From Strigamia acuminata (taxonomy: Eukaryota; Arthropoda; Chilopoda; Geophilomorpha; Linotaeniidae): a stretch of 64,000 nt of DNA. Location: positions 10,938,427 through 11,002,426 of the forward strand of contig OX442315.1 of assembly GCA_949358305.1 (NCBI GenBank), given 5' to 3'. Position 1 is the first letter of the stretch, and every line of letters begins with the position of its first letter. Of the stretch, positions 42,501-51,616 are shown piece by piece. Under the pieces are notes generated by a model that made no database searches, was not told the DNA's origin, and worked only from the letters and a program-made list of their open reading frames with translations. The position numbers and the translations under genes were made by a program.

Positions 42501-43973
42501 TGACATCTGGGACTCGTCGCGAAACGGAGTTCCCAGTAACAATTCATAAGGGGGATCGTCCACCACAGCAACATCATTTACACGAAATTGTTCGTTTCCC
42601 AAAAATACATTTAAATCCGTGTATCCGATCGGTGTTGCAGCGCCTTGAAACCCCTCAAGCGTTGCGTTATCGATATTCGGGCGAATCTGCGACCGGTCAC
42701 TCAAACAGTCCGTGCGGACAATTGATACATTAGCGCCGGGATCAAATAATGTCTCCACTGGGCGTTGGGCCTCGTCCATGAAGACGTCGACGATCGAAAG
42801 TCCCGTCGTGGGATATTTAGATTGAAACACGCAGAACGTCTTGCGCGGGGTTGATGGATTCGCTTGCTGCGTCGATGCGTGGGCAAACGGTCTTGCCTTG
42901 TCCGCGGGGCGTTTGTCGGGAAGCGGGCAATCGTAAGTCGTGTGGCCAATTTTCTGACAGCGAAAACACTTGGTTTTAGTCACATCGGCGCCGGGGCGGA
43001 AATTTTCATCCTTCCTGCGTGGTGTAAACGTGCGCGGCTGTGCTGTCGTTCCTCCGGTGTTACGTGGTGTGAATTTGGCCGGGAATGATGAAGCGACGGG
43101 CGTCGTCGGTTTGGCGTCGGGTGTGGACACGTCCAGATCGCGCAATTCATCCATGACCTCTTCAAGTGACATTTTGGAGAACTGTTGGGCTGCATACCTC
43201 GCCGTTTTATCCGTCATTCCTGCGATCATCATCTTCACCATTTCGGGAGTGGTGATAGGAAACGAGCGCTTAGTTGTGTGTATCAGCGCGAATTTCGCGC
43301 CCGCATATTCTGCCAGGGACTCGCCGGGTGCCTGTACGCGTGCGGCCATTCGTGCATTCCAATCCGTCCAACTTTCATTATTGCCCATGTAGCGGCGAAT
43401 CGATGCCGTCCACAGGGGCCACGTGGAAACTTCTTCGCCGTGCACACGAAGCCAGTCGAGGGCATGGCCTCTGAGTAGTCCATTGGCGTGTACGAGTTTG
43501 GTCTGTTCCGACCAGTTGCCAAGATTGGACGCGGTGTCGACACGGCGAATGAATTCATTTACGTCGTCCGTTCGTTTCCCGAAGAACGGCGTCATGTATT
43601 TTGCCGTGTCCACCTCGTGTCGGATGCGCGGCGATGCGGACGGACTCAAAACGTGGGCGGACAGCAACGATAAAATTGTGGCCATGTCGGTGAGCGATGG
43701 AACGGCGACGGCGGGTGGTGGCTGGGCAGCGGCTGCGGCAGCGGCTGCGGTGGCGGCCGCGGCTGCGGCGGCCGCATCGTCGGATATATTACGTTGCAGC
43801 AACGCGGCGACCAACACGTCCTTGCTTGCACCTTTGGGAGCCGGAATCCCTCTGCGGACACATTCGGCACGTAATTCCTTCGCGACAAAACGGTTCAGGA
43901 GCGGTTCGTTGGTCGAGCGGAGCAGCGTCGCTGCGTCGGCGTTGTTCAGGAAATCGGCGTTAGTGGCGGCCAT
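39570..43973 (-). CDS. Ty3/Gypsy gag-pol polyprotein
   Basis: One open frame of 1,467 codons starting MAATNADFLNNADAATLL. The N-terminal part resembles a SAP-type segment (FVAKELRAECVRRGIPAPKG), followed by a poly-alanine run (about residues 68-92) and gag. Next come a CCHC knuckle CFRCQKIGHTTYDC (about 336); a protease with FDPGANVS (about 410), where Pro replaces the usual Ser/Thr after Asp; RT with YIDD (about 784); RNase H (VSVDASYDGLGA, about 932); an integrase zinc region (HSEGAHC, CSQC, about 1130) and core D (IDHAGP), D (ISDSFSSF, in place of SDNGxxF) and E (GLAERT, about 1289); then a C-terminal SH3-like segment (YSGPHVISE). The order RT, RNase H, integrase is diagnostic of Gypsy. 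All three integrase acids and the RT Asp pair are present, so it looks competent apart from the unusual protease motif. Confidence 0.95.
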   Translation of the reverse strand: MAATNADFLNNADAATLLRSTNEPLLNRFVAKELRAECVRRGIPAPKGASKDVLVAALLQRNISDDAAAAAAAATAAAAAAAAQPPPAVAVPSLTDMATILSLLSAHVLSPSASPRIRHEVDTAKYMTPFFGKRTDDVNEFIRRVDTASNLGNWSEQTKLVHANGLLRGHALDWLRVHGEEVSTWPLWTASIRRYMGNNESWTDWNARMAARVQAPGESLAEYAGAKFALIHTTKRSFPITTPEMVKMMIAGMTDKTARYAAQQFSKMSLEEVMDELRDLDVSTPDAKPTTPVASSFPAKFTPRNTGGTTAQPRTFTPRRKDENFRPGADVTKTKCFRCQKIGHTTYDCPLPDKRPADKARPFAHASTQQANPSTPRKTFCVFQSKYPTTGLSIVDVFMDEAQRPVETLFDPGANVSIVRTDCLSDRSQIRPNIDNATLEGFQGAATPIGYTDLNVFLGNEQFRVNDVAVVDDPPYELLLGTPFRDESQMSWCSEQGGRLTIKKTEHYSRVINSIRSCGSASKQNDYFTSTATAKHERRWSELSNNESSRKDMLFEVRATNVLDRPGAEDSKFISDLDTVIAATHASVMPEQRATLRELCIDNYAAFTHSAPLGLCPDVECDIPLSDSLPIREKPVRFNASDEAFVRDLVLKWQQLGICRPSKSQNNFRLFVVNNPANVTTPRRAVLDLRPLNKKLNLKVYRMPTIDEVIEKLTQNSPTLFNVSDVAQAFYNIRIAKDCQSIIAFWTPEGLQELLRMPMGLANSPFIMQDVMDKLCEIIESTEPYIDDVGQSHAVTDVLIANFGKFLQQIIANGLKIHLSKCQLLTDEIRFLGYLISASGRRTDPARLESINRFTVFKTVKHIRAFLGFASYYRRFVQNFAAKVKILTLLTRKNAVFQLTDAHWKAINDMKTELQNCIKLAHFRHDSETIVSVDASYDGLGACLQQRQDGKLVTIAFASRSIPTSYATAHSNELECLAVHWAVTEKFRFYLAPIPFTIVTDNWAVAHLTAKREINRKYARWILDLQEFTFTIKHRKGTDNIVPDALSRISAASPTIERKIALAIIRGRDHRLSAAQRADPECVSFAGDASQFALTDGILRRREILGAKEVWKIVVPATLTSELIVAAHSEGAHCDAAKTYSRLNRNHWWPHMSRQIAEVVRSCSQCLAHNRRTRKAPGLLKPREVPSRPFEVIAIDHAGPYAPHAKFTHILVAIDLHSRFIVAVPVRSTSAAATIDALRKNVFGRFGPVKKIISDSFSSFQSAEMAGFCSDKGIVLETTPPYFHQANGLAERTIQSIVQGIRKSSNDVRKWLPALEEVVWGLNTNKQSSTRYSPFELLHAYSPGNKADVFDVFDDDMDDSLRELFSKRLDATANLRSAQVAQKRRHDENRLPSEFVVGQSVWYTKGARTSKFDALYSGPHVISERLGDNTFTIDDGHRTWKAHASQLKPDAPRQQSRDDCTSVGGGV
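39575..39586 (-). other. Gypsy polypurine tract
   Basis: Minus strand TGGGAGGGGGCG directly precedes the LTR start TGTGACTC. The pol stop falls just inside the LTR. Confidence 0.8.
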
Positions 43974-44279
43974 TTATTCGAGTGGTAATCGTGTCTTCGT
44001 TTTTATTTTTATTCTTCTTACGAACGTGGGTTCCCTCAGCCGGGGGAGTGATGGTGCGTGGGCGATTGAGCGAGAGCGAGCGGTCGTCTATGGTGAGGTC
44101 CGTAAAGTCGGTTGCGCGTTGGTTGGCCTTGTTCGGGCGGTGGCGAGCGATGATTGAACAGTGATCGGGCGATGATCGTTTAAATATGTGCGAAATCTCT
44201 TCAAACGTGATGCGTACGTTATGCGGAGACGTTGTACGTACGTTGCGGGGAGTGAGAGCGGGCGATTTCCCTCAGGTAC

Positions 44280-44297
44280 GTTGAGTTGACTGCGCCA
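44280..44297 (-). other. Gypsy primer-binding site, Ser-tRNA-like
   Basis: Minus strand TGGCGCAGTCAACTCAAC starts directly at the 5' LTR border. Its first 10 bases match those of elements primed by serine tRNA; the rest diverges. Confidence 0.7.
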
Positions 44298-44490
44298 TGT
44301 GAGACAAATGAATGTGGCGATGCGTTTGGTTTAACGGCATTCGATTGAATGCTTTACAATCTTTATTTCTAACAATAGAACGGAAGTGGGCCAAAAGGGG
44401 TTTCCCGAGTGGGCCACGGGTAAAGGGTCAAGTGGTCAAGTGCGCAGGCGATGGTGGCGCCGTGGTGCGGTAGGGGCCGGCAGAGTCACA
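44298..44490 (-). repeat. Gypsy 5' LTR
   Basis: 193 bp, a match to 39382-39574, followed by target duplication ATTTT. Confidence 0.95.
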
Positions 44491-44685
44491 ATTTTGTATT
44501 CTGCTTATTAGTTCCAATGAGCATGGTGATGGATTGTCCCCCTACATCAAAAACCTACTCTTTTCTTGTAAAAAAATTAAAAAAGGTGAATGAATTGCGT
44601 GGTATTGTTAGATTTTATTTCAATTCAATCTTTATTAATTACGAGTATTATTTTATTTGAGTTGTGAGTATCTCCAGGATGAAAT

Positions 44686-45216
44686 TCAAATTATGTATTC
44701 GTTCGTAATCTGGATATCCAAGTTCTTACTTTGGACGTAGGAGTCAATTTCAATAAAGGCTGGATCATCGATGTTACTACAACGATGACAATTTAACGCA
44801 TTTAATGGTCCGTGAATATCCAACAATTCTTTGATCGAACTCAAAGTAATCGAGTTAAGCCAAATAAGGGATAGAAATTTCAAATTTTTAAATGTGCCCA
44901 ATCGATTATGTTTTGAAACCAATTGGTCAGAAAATTCATTGCCATAAGCTATTTTTAAGCTTTCCAAATTCTGACAAAACAACAATAACTTGTCGGTTAC
45001 CGGTATGTCATAATTCCACCAGCTATTTACTTGTAGACGACGAAGGTTCTTGTAAGGAATATGCACAGCTGAATGCTGTAAAAAGTCAGCAACGTCACTT
45101 TCATTAGAAATGTGACATAGAATCAATTTTAAACTCTCAAGCAGTGGACAGCAATGATCAATAAGTCTAATCTTGACATGTTTACAATTGTACAGACACA
45201 CACTGGTTATTCGTAG
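44686..45216 (-). pseudogene. LRR gene C-terminal fragment, cut by a TIR element
   Basis: Encodes the last five or so LRR repeats of the family (CCPLLESLKLILCHISNESD, LLLFCQNLESLKI, TFKNLKFLSLIWLNSITLSS) to the family stop at 44686, in frame and close to 19045-20406. At 45216 the frame runs into the TIR element; the ORF that appears to start at 45267 uses element sequence for its first residues. No LRR homology appears on the far side of the element, so the 5' half is gone. Confidence 0.85.
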
Positions 45217-45218
45217 TA

Positions 45219-45255
45219 CACTGGGAGAAATAATAGGTGTAAAAAGGTGTAAAAG
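45219..45255 (+). repeat. Left TIR of the Pack-type element
   Basis: Starts CACTGGGAGAAATAATAGG, inverted at 46883-46918. Confidence 0.85.
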
Positions 45256-45692
45256 CATCAAATACACCTTTTATTTTTTTTTAACACCTAAAAAGGTGTT
45301 AAAAGGTGTTAAAGGGTGTGACAGGGAGGAGTGAACGAAAATGGAGTGAAAATGGTGTAAAATCGCAGAGTTACACCTTCTGGTAAAAAGGTGTAATTCT
45401 TCTAAAAGGTGTTGAAAGGTGTAACTGGGAGGTGTTAGGGGTAACAATCCAATGCATCCGCCATATTCCTAATTAAACTGGGATTATCCGCTAGCTGTTG
45501 CTTGAACGTTTGTAAGTGAATTATCGAACCTTTTAAAACTAAATACGTATTAATTACGTGTTTTTATTGTACGATTCGTATTTATTTGCGCCCCGCTTAG
45601 AGTTTCAGCACATCGTGTGATGCGAAGACAAATCACAGAGACAGAATAATAGTCCCGCCGTTAACAATTGCACGCAGCTTGTTTTAACAAAA

Positions 45693-45891
45693 ATGGCCGA
45701 ATACTTGGCGTCGATATTTGGCACTGAGAAAGATAAGTACGTTGACTCGATGTTCTTCCTCGCTCCGGACATCTAAAACATTAACACTCAGTCGAACGAT
45801 TACACGATTTCAATTAATTAGGTTTGTTTACTTCTTTTAGGGTAAATTGTTTGTTTTATTTCAAAATCGGTGCTTGCCGGCAAGGTGATCG
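45693..45891 (+). pseudogene. U2AF1: Captured U2AF1 (U2AF35) gene fragment, with intron
   Basis: U2AF1 is the small subunit of the U2 auxiliary factor that recognises the AG of 3' splice sites. Exon 1 (45693-45736) encodes MAEYLASIFGTEKD, the conserved U2AF35 N-terminus, and ends in phase 2. A 104-bp intron follows (45737-45840) with GTACGT donor and a TTCTTTTAG acceptor. Exon 2 (45841-45891) continues VNCLFYFKIGACRQGDR, matching the first CCCH zinc finger, then departs from the family at YFRS where Cys-Ser-Arg is expected. The third zinc ligand and everything after it (second half of the finger, UHM/RRM, second zinc finger, RS region) are missing. Retention of the intron shows DNA-level capture, not a processed copy. 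It lies inside a TIR element. Confidence 0.87.
45737..45840 (+). other. Retained intron of the U2AF1 fragment
   Basis: GT...AG boundaries, pyrimidine-rich end, and position after the codon for Lys in EKDK. It has in-frame stops, so unspliced reading ends at SMFFLAPDI. Confidence 0.8.
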
Positions 45892-46000
45892 TTATTTCAG
45901 AAGCGTGTTTTGGGCACGAAATTGAATTAATTTTTATATTTTTTTTTACATTTGAATTAATTAATTAATCTTGTGTTTTATTTCATCAATTAATAAATAA

Positions 46001-46162
46001 AAGACCATTAATTCGAGGGGAAGTTGGTTTCATAAGAAGAAGTCGGGTTTGAGCAGTTTTGAGGCGTTTTGGAATGCGTTGGGCGCGAGTGAAACGAGGA
46101 AAAGCGTCGAGGAGGAGGTCAAGATATCGCTGAGAGGTCGAAAATCGAGTTTTACGTGTTAA
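46001..46162 (+). pseudogene. Possible second captured exon fragment
   Basis: A 53-codon open stretch with host-like GC content in otherwise AT-rich DNA. It includes KKSGLSSFEAFWNALGASE and a charged RKSVEEEVKISLRGRK segment and ends at TAA 46160-46162. A CATAAG ahead of it could be a splice acceptor. The protein is not recognised; it might also be chance. Confidence 0.35.
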
Positions 46163-46882
46163 GTCGATAATTTTTATTTATTTTGTTGTGTTTTTATATT
46201 TACATATATATATTTTTTACAAAGTAATTCAAGATTTTAAATTTTAAAAATTAAAATTATTTTTTTATAATTTTTTCTGATTTTTTAAAAAAGCTTTTGC
46301 AAATTTTTGATTTTTCTGGAATGTTTTTTAAATTTTTTCGAACGTTTTTAAATTAATTTAGATTAATTTTTTTTGTTCCTCGCATTGCAAAACACATTTT
46401 TTTCATCAATTACTAAATAATTGTTCATTACATTTAAAAAAAATAAAAGCCCATTTTATTCAAAAACAACTACTTTTATTTGCTATTTCAAACACTACGG
46501 TGTGATTTTACTCCACAATGGGGTAAGTTTATACCTTTTAATGAACACCTGTAGGGTGTAATTCTACTCCATAGTGGGGCAAATTTACACTTGTTTTCTA
46601 ACACCTCAAAGGGGTGATTATACTCCTTAATAGAGTTCTTTTACACCTGTTAATCAACACCTCAAAGGTGTAATATTACTACATGATGGAATCCACTTAC
46701 ACCTTTTTTGAAAATGGTTTCAAGGAGTAAGTTTACACCTAATGGTGTACTATGACACCCACAAGGTGTAAATGCATGAAGGTGTAATATTTACACCTTA
46801 TGTTCATTACACCTCAATGGTGTAAGTTTACTCAAAAAAGGAGTCTGTATAGGGACAAGTGTTTTACACCTATAAAAGTGTA

Positions 46883-46918
46883 ACTTTACACCTTTTAACA
46901 CCTATATTTCTCCTAGTG
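46883..46918 (-). repeat. Right TIR of the Pack-type element
   Basis: Complement begins CACTAGGAGAAATATAGGTG, matching the left end. Confidence 0.85.
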
Positions 46919-47212
46919 TACATTTAAATACAACAATGCTTGCACCTGATTGGTCAAGCACAACAATGCTTGCACCTGATTGGTCAAGCATAGCAACGTC
47001 ACGCAAACGTCACAAGTATACGCCAGTGATACGATTCACCTGGCGGTTTAAACATATACTCAAATCCAACAGTTTTGAAAGCGTATGGTCGACGTGCTTT
47101 GCTGCAACACACGTACGATTGTTTTAACGCAAAATTCTCCATATTTTGTAATACCGAAAGTTTCTTTTTTAAATTCACTTGATGCTGTCGAAAAATCCGC
47201 ATGTTTTGAATA
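46919..47212. repeat. Short flank with a perfect 2 x 30-bp tandem repeat
   Basis: CAACAATGCTTGCACCTGAT plus TGGTCAAGCA occurs at 46931-46960 and 46961-46990. Nothing coding is recognised in the rest up to 47212. Confidence 0.8.
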
Positions 47213-47352
47213 TTGAATTCATGCAATTTCCACATGAATTTGTGCCATTTCCACATGAATTCGGGCCATTCGTGCCATTTCCATATGGACTCATGCCATT
47301 CGTGCCATTTCTACATGAATTCGGGCCATTTCCACATGAATTTATGCCAGTT
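47213..47352. repeat. Minisatellite of CCATTTCCACATGAATT units
   Basis: Units of about 21 bp (CCATTTCCACATGAATTCGG with variants), sometimes extended by a 9-bp CCATTCGTG, repeat about six times. Open frames across it read FPHEFGPF on plus or NSCGNGTN on minus. I regard these as repeat artefacts. Confidence 0.75.
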
Positions 47353-47562
47353 TTGCAGCGAAAATGATGACGTGCGCTGCATTGAGGCACGTCGATCGCA
47401 CGTGCATTGCAGAATAAAGGATAAAGGTAAACTTTGCGAATTGCAAAAATCGAATCATTTCAGTACGGGAAAAAGGAATAAAGTTTACTCTTCCTTCTCG
47501 AAATAAAAAGAATACATATCAATCGAAGGAATTCGAAGGCAACGTCGAAAACGGTTAAAAAG

Positions 47563-47645
47563 CGATTAAAAAAGGAAAACTTATTAATTACCATTAAAAA
47601 CCGATTAAAACAGGAAAACTTATTAATTACCATTAAAAACCGATT
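47563..47645. repeat. 39-bp tandem repeat, 2.1 copies
   Basis: CGATTAAAAMAGGAAAACTT followed by ATTAATTACCATTAAAAAC at 47563-47601 and 47602-47640, with CGATT starting a third copy that abuts the satellite array. It may mark the array boundary. Confidence 0.8.
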
Positions 47646-48236
47646 GTGTGTTACTCAAGTATCAGAAGGTGCGAGGTGCTGAAACTTGGTGAGTGTCTTA
47701 GGGATGAGTCAAGGAAGTGCCAAAAAAGGTTTGGGAAGTCTCCTGTGTATGGTTCTCTTTTTATGGGTGTTTGAAGTCGGGTTGCGATTTCGAAAAAAGT
47801 TGCAGTGTTTGGGAGTGTGTTACTCAAGTATCAGAAGGTGCGAGGTGCTGAAACTTAGTGAGTGTCTTAGGGATGAGTCAAGGAAGTGCCAAAAAAAGTT
47901 TGGGAAGTTTCCTGTGTATGGTTCTCTTTTTATGGGTGTTTGAAGTCGGGTTGTGATTTCGGAAAAAGTTGAAATTTTCGAAAAAGGTTGCAGTGTTTGG
48001 GAGTGTGTTACTCAAGTATCAGAAAGTGCGAGGTGCTGAAACTTGGTGAGTGTCTTAGGGGTAAGTCAAGGAAGTGCCAAAAAAAGTTTGGGAAGTTTCC
48101 TGTGTATGGTTTTCTTTTTATGGGTGTTTGAAGTCGGGTTGCGATTTCGGAAAAAGTTGAAATTTTCGAAAAAGGCTGCAGTGTTTGGGAGTGTGTTACT
48201 CAAGTATCAGAAGGTGCGAGGTGCTGAAACTTGGTG

Positions 48237-51200
48237 AGTGTCTTAGGGGTAAGTCAAGGAAGTGCCAAAAAAAGTTTGGGAAGTTTCCTGTGTATGGTTT
48301 TCTTTTTATGGGTGTTTGAAGTCGGGTTGCGATTTCGGAAAAAGTTGAAATTTTCGAAAAAGGCTGCAGTGTTTGGGAGTGTGTTACTCAAGTATCAGAA
48401 GGTGCGAGGTGCTGAAACTTGGTGAGTGTCTTAGGGGTGAGTCAAGGAAATGCCAAAAAAAGTTTGGGAAGTTTCCTGTGTATGGTTCTCTTTTTATGGG
48501 TGTTTGAAGTCGGATTTCGATTTCGAAAAACGTTGCAGTGTTTGGGAGTGTGTTACTCAAGTATCAGAAGGTGCGAGGTGCTGAAACTTGGTGAGTGTCT
48601 TAGGGGTGAGTCAAGGAAGTGCCAAAAAAAGTTTGGGAAGTTTCCTGTGTATGGTTCTCTTTTTATAGGTGTTTGAAGTCGGGTTGCGATTTCGAAAAAC
48701 GTTGCAGTGTTTGGGAGTGTGTTACTCAAGTATCAGAAGGTGCGAGGTGCTGAAACTTGGTGAGTGTCTTAGGGGTGAGTCAAGGAAGTGCCAAAAAAAG
48801 TTTGGGAAGTTTCCTGTGTATGGTTTCCTTTTTATGGGTGTTTGAAGTCGGGTTGCGATTTCGGAAAAAGTTGAAATTTTCGAAAAAGGCTGCAGTGTTT
48901 GGGAGTGTGTTACTCAAGTATCAGAAGGTGCGAGGTGCTGAAACTTGGTGAGTGTCTTAGGGGTGAGTCAAGGAAGTGCCAAAAAAAGTTTGGGAAGTTT
49001 CCTGTGTATGGTTCTCTCTTTATGGGTGTTTGAAGTGAGGGTGCGATTTCGGAAAAAGTTGTAATGTTCGAAAAAATTTCCAATGTTTGAGAGTGTGTTA
49101 CTCAAGTATCAGAAAGTGCGAGGTGCTGAAACTTGGTGAGTGTCTTAGGGGTGAGTCAAGGAAGTGCCAAAAAAAGTTTGGGAAGTTTCCTGTGTATGGT
49201 TCTCTTTTTATGGGTGTTTGAAGTCGGATTTCGATTTCGAAAAACGTTGCAGTGTTTGGGAGTGTGTTACTCAAGTATCAGAAGGTGCGAGGTGCTGAAA
49301 CTTGGTGAGTGTCTTAGGGGTGAGTCAAGGAAGTGCCAAAAAAAGTTTGGGAAGTTTCCTGTGTATGGTTCTCTTTTTATAGGTGTTTGAAGTCGGGTTG
49401 CGATTTCGAAAAACGTTGCAGTGTTTGGGAGTGTGTTACTCAAGTATCAGAAGGTGCGAGGTGCTGAAACTTGGTGAGTGTCTTAGGGGTGAGTCAAGGA
49501 AGTGCCAAAAAAAGTTTGGGAAGTTTCCTGTGTATGGTTTCCTTTTTATGGGTGTTTGAAGTCGGGTTGCGATTTCGGAAAAAGTTGAAATTTTCGAAAA
49601 AGGCTGCAGTGTTTGGGAGTGTGTTACTCAAGTATCAGAAGGTGCGAGGTGCTGAAACTTGGTGAGTGTCTTAGGGGTGAGTCAAGGAAGTGCCAAAAAA
49701 AGTTTGGGAAGTTTCCTGTGTATGGTTCTCTCTTTATGGGTGTTTGAAGTGAGGGTGCGATTTCGGAAAAAGTTGTAATGTTCGAAAAAATTTCCAATGT
49801 TTGAGAGTGTGTTACTCAAGTATCAGAAAGTGCGAGGTGCTGAAACTTGGTGAGTGTCTTAGGGGTGAGTCAAGGAAGTGCCAAAAAAAGTTTGGGAAGT
49901 TTCCTGTGTATGGTTTCCTTTTTATGGGTGTTTGAAGTCGGGTTGCGATTTCGGAAAAAGTTGAAATTTTCGAAAAAGGCTGCAGTGTTTGGGAGTGTGT
50001 TACTCAAGTATCAGAAGGTGCGAGGTGCTGAAACTTGGTGAGTGTCTTAGGGGTGAGTCAAGGAAGTGCCAAAAAAAGTTTGGGAAGTTTCCTGTGTATG
50101 GTTTCCTTTTTATGGGTGTTTGAAGTCGGGTTGCGATTTCGGAAAAAGTTGAAATTTTCGAAAAAGGCTGCAGTGTTTGGGAGTGTGTTACTCAAGTATC
50201 AGAAGGTGCGAGGTGCTGAAACTTGGTGAGTGTCTTAGGGGTGAGTCAAGGAAGTGCCAAAAAAAGTTTGGGAAGTTTCCTGTGTATGGTTCTCTTTTTA
50301 TGGGTGTTTGAAGTCGGATTGCGATTTCGAAAAACGTTGCAGTGTTTGGGAGTGTGTTACTCAAGTATCAGAAGGTGCGAGGTGCTGAAACTTGGTGAGT
50401 GTCTTAGGGGTGAGTCAAGGAAGTGCCAAAAAAAGTTTGGGAAGTTTCCTGTGTATGGTTCTCTTTTTATGGGTGTTTGAAGTCGGGTTGCGATTTCGGA
50501 AAAAGTTGAAATTTTCGAAAAAGGCTGCAGTGTTTGGGAGTGTGTTACTCAAGTATCAGAAGGTGCGAGGTGCTGAAACTTGGTGAGTGTCTTAGGGGTG
50601 AGTGAAGGAAGTGCCAAAAAAAGTTTGGGAAGTTTCCTGTGTATGGTTCTCTTTTTATGGGTGTTTGAAGTCGGGTTGCGATTTCGAAAAACGTTGCAGT
50701 GTTTGGGAGTGTGTTACTCAAGTATCAGAAAGTGCGAGGTGCTGAAACTTGGTGAGTGTCTTAGGGGTGAGTCAAGGAAGTGCCAAAAAAAGTTTGGGAA
50801 GTTTCCTGTGTATGGTTTCCTTTTTATGGGTGTTTGAAGTCGGGTTACGATTTCGGAAAAAGTTGAAATTTTCGAAAAAGGCTGCAGTGTTTGGGAGTGT
50901 GTTACTCAAGTATCAGAAGGTACGAGGTGCTGAAAATTGGTGAGTGTCTTAGGGGTGAGTCAAGGAAGTGCCAAAAAAAGTTTGGGAAGTTTCCTGTGTA
51001 TGGTTCTCTTTTTATGGGTGTTTGAAGTCGGGTTGCGATTTCGAAAAACGTTGCAGTGTTTGGGAGTGTGTTACTCAAGTATCAGAAAGTGCGAGGTGCT
51101 GAAACTTGGTGAGTGTCTTAGGGGTGAGTCAAGGAAGTGCCAAAAAAAGTTTGGGAAGTTTCCTGTGTATGGTTCTCTTTTTATGGGTGTTTGAAGTCGG

Positions 51201-51616
51201 GTTGCGATTTCGAAAAACGTTGCAGTGTTTGGGAGTGTGTTACTCAAGTATCAGAAGGTGCGAGGTGCTGAAACTTGGTGAGTGTCTTAGGGGTGAGTCA
51301 AGGAAGTGCCAAAAAAAGTTTGGGAAGTTTCCTGTGTATGGTTCTCTTTTTATGGGTGTTTGAAGTCGGGTTGCGATTTCGAAAAAGGTTGCAGTGTTTG
51401 GGAGTGTGTTACTCAAGTATCAGAAGGTGCGAGGTGCTGAAACTTGGTGAGTGTCTTAGGGGTGAGTCAAGGAAGTGCCAAAAAAAGTTTGGGAAGTTTC
51501 CTGTGTATGGTTCTCTCTTTATGGGTGTTTGAAGTGAGGGTGCGATTTCGGAAAAAGTTTTAATGTTCGAAAAAATTTCCAATGTTTGAGAGTGTGTTAC
51601 TCAAGTATCAGAAGGT
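48237..51616 (+). repeat. Satellite higher-order segment, copy 1
   Basis: The order of monomer types and rare variants (AAATGCC at 48446, GAGTGAAGG near 50600, GGTACGAGGTGCTGAAAATT near 50920) recurs with a fixed 3,777-bp offset. Confidence 0.8.

Larger units (their letters stand above)
39382..44490 (-). mobile_element. Complete Ty3/Gypsy LTR retrotransposon
   Basis: 5,109 bp, minus orientation. It has two identical-looking 193-bp LTRs (TG...CA), target duplication ATTTT at 39377-39381 and 44491-44495, a primer-binding site directly at the 5' LTR, a purine tract and one intact gag-pol frame. It is inserted in LRR-array spacer, and it is unrelated to the decayed Gypsy remnant at the left of the window in its gag and LTR context. 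Confidence 0.95.
45219..46918. mobile_element. Pack-type TIR transposon carrying a U2AF1 gene fragment
   Basis: 1,700 bp flanked by TA on both sides (45217-45218, 46919-46920), suggesting a TA target duplication as in Tc1/mariner-like elements. The left end CACTGGGAGAAATAATAGG and the complement of the right end CACTAGGAGAAATATAGG match over about 36 bp with two substitutions and one 1-bp indel. Both ends carry dense copies of AGGTGTAA/TTACACCT in both orientations (45235-45440 and 46497-46905), probably transposase-binding sites. There is no transposase ORF, so the element is non-autonomous. The middle holds host-gene sequence: exon 1, intron 1 and part of exon 2 of U2AF1, and perhaps a second fragment. 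I do not assign a superfamily beyond the TA flank. Confidence 0.85.

Noticed and set aside
45217-45267. LRR gene start at 45267
   Set aside because: The Met and following residues come from the TIR element; LRR homology begins only at 45216.
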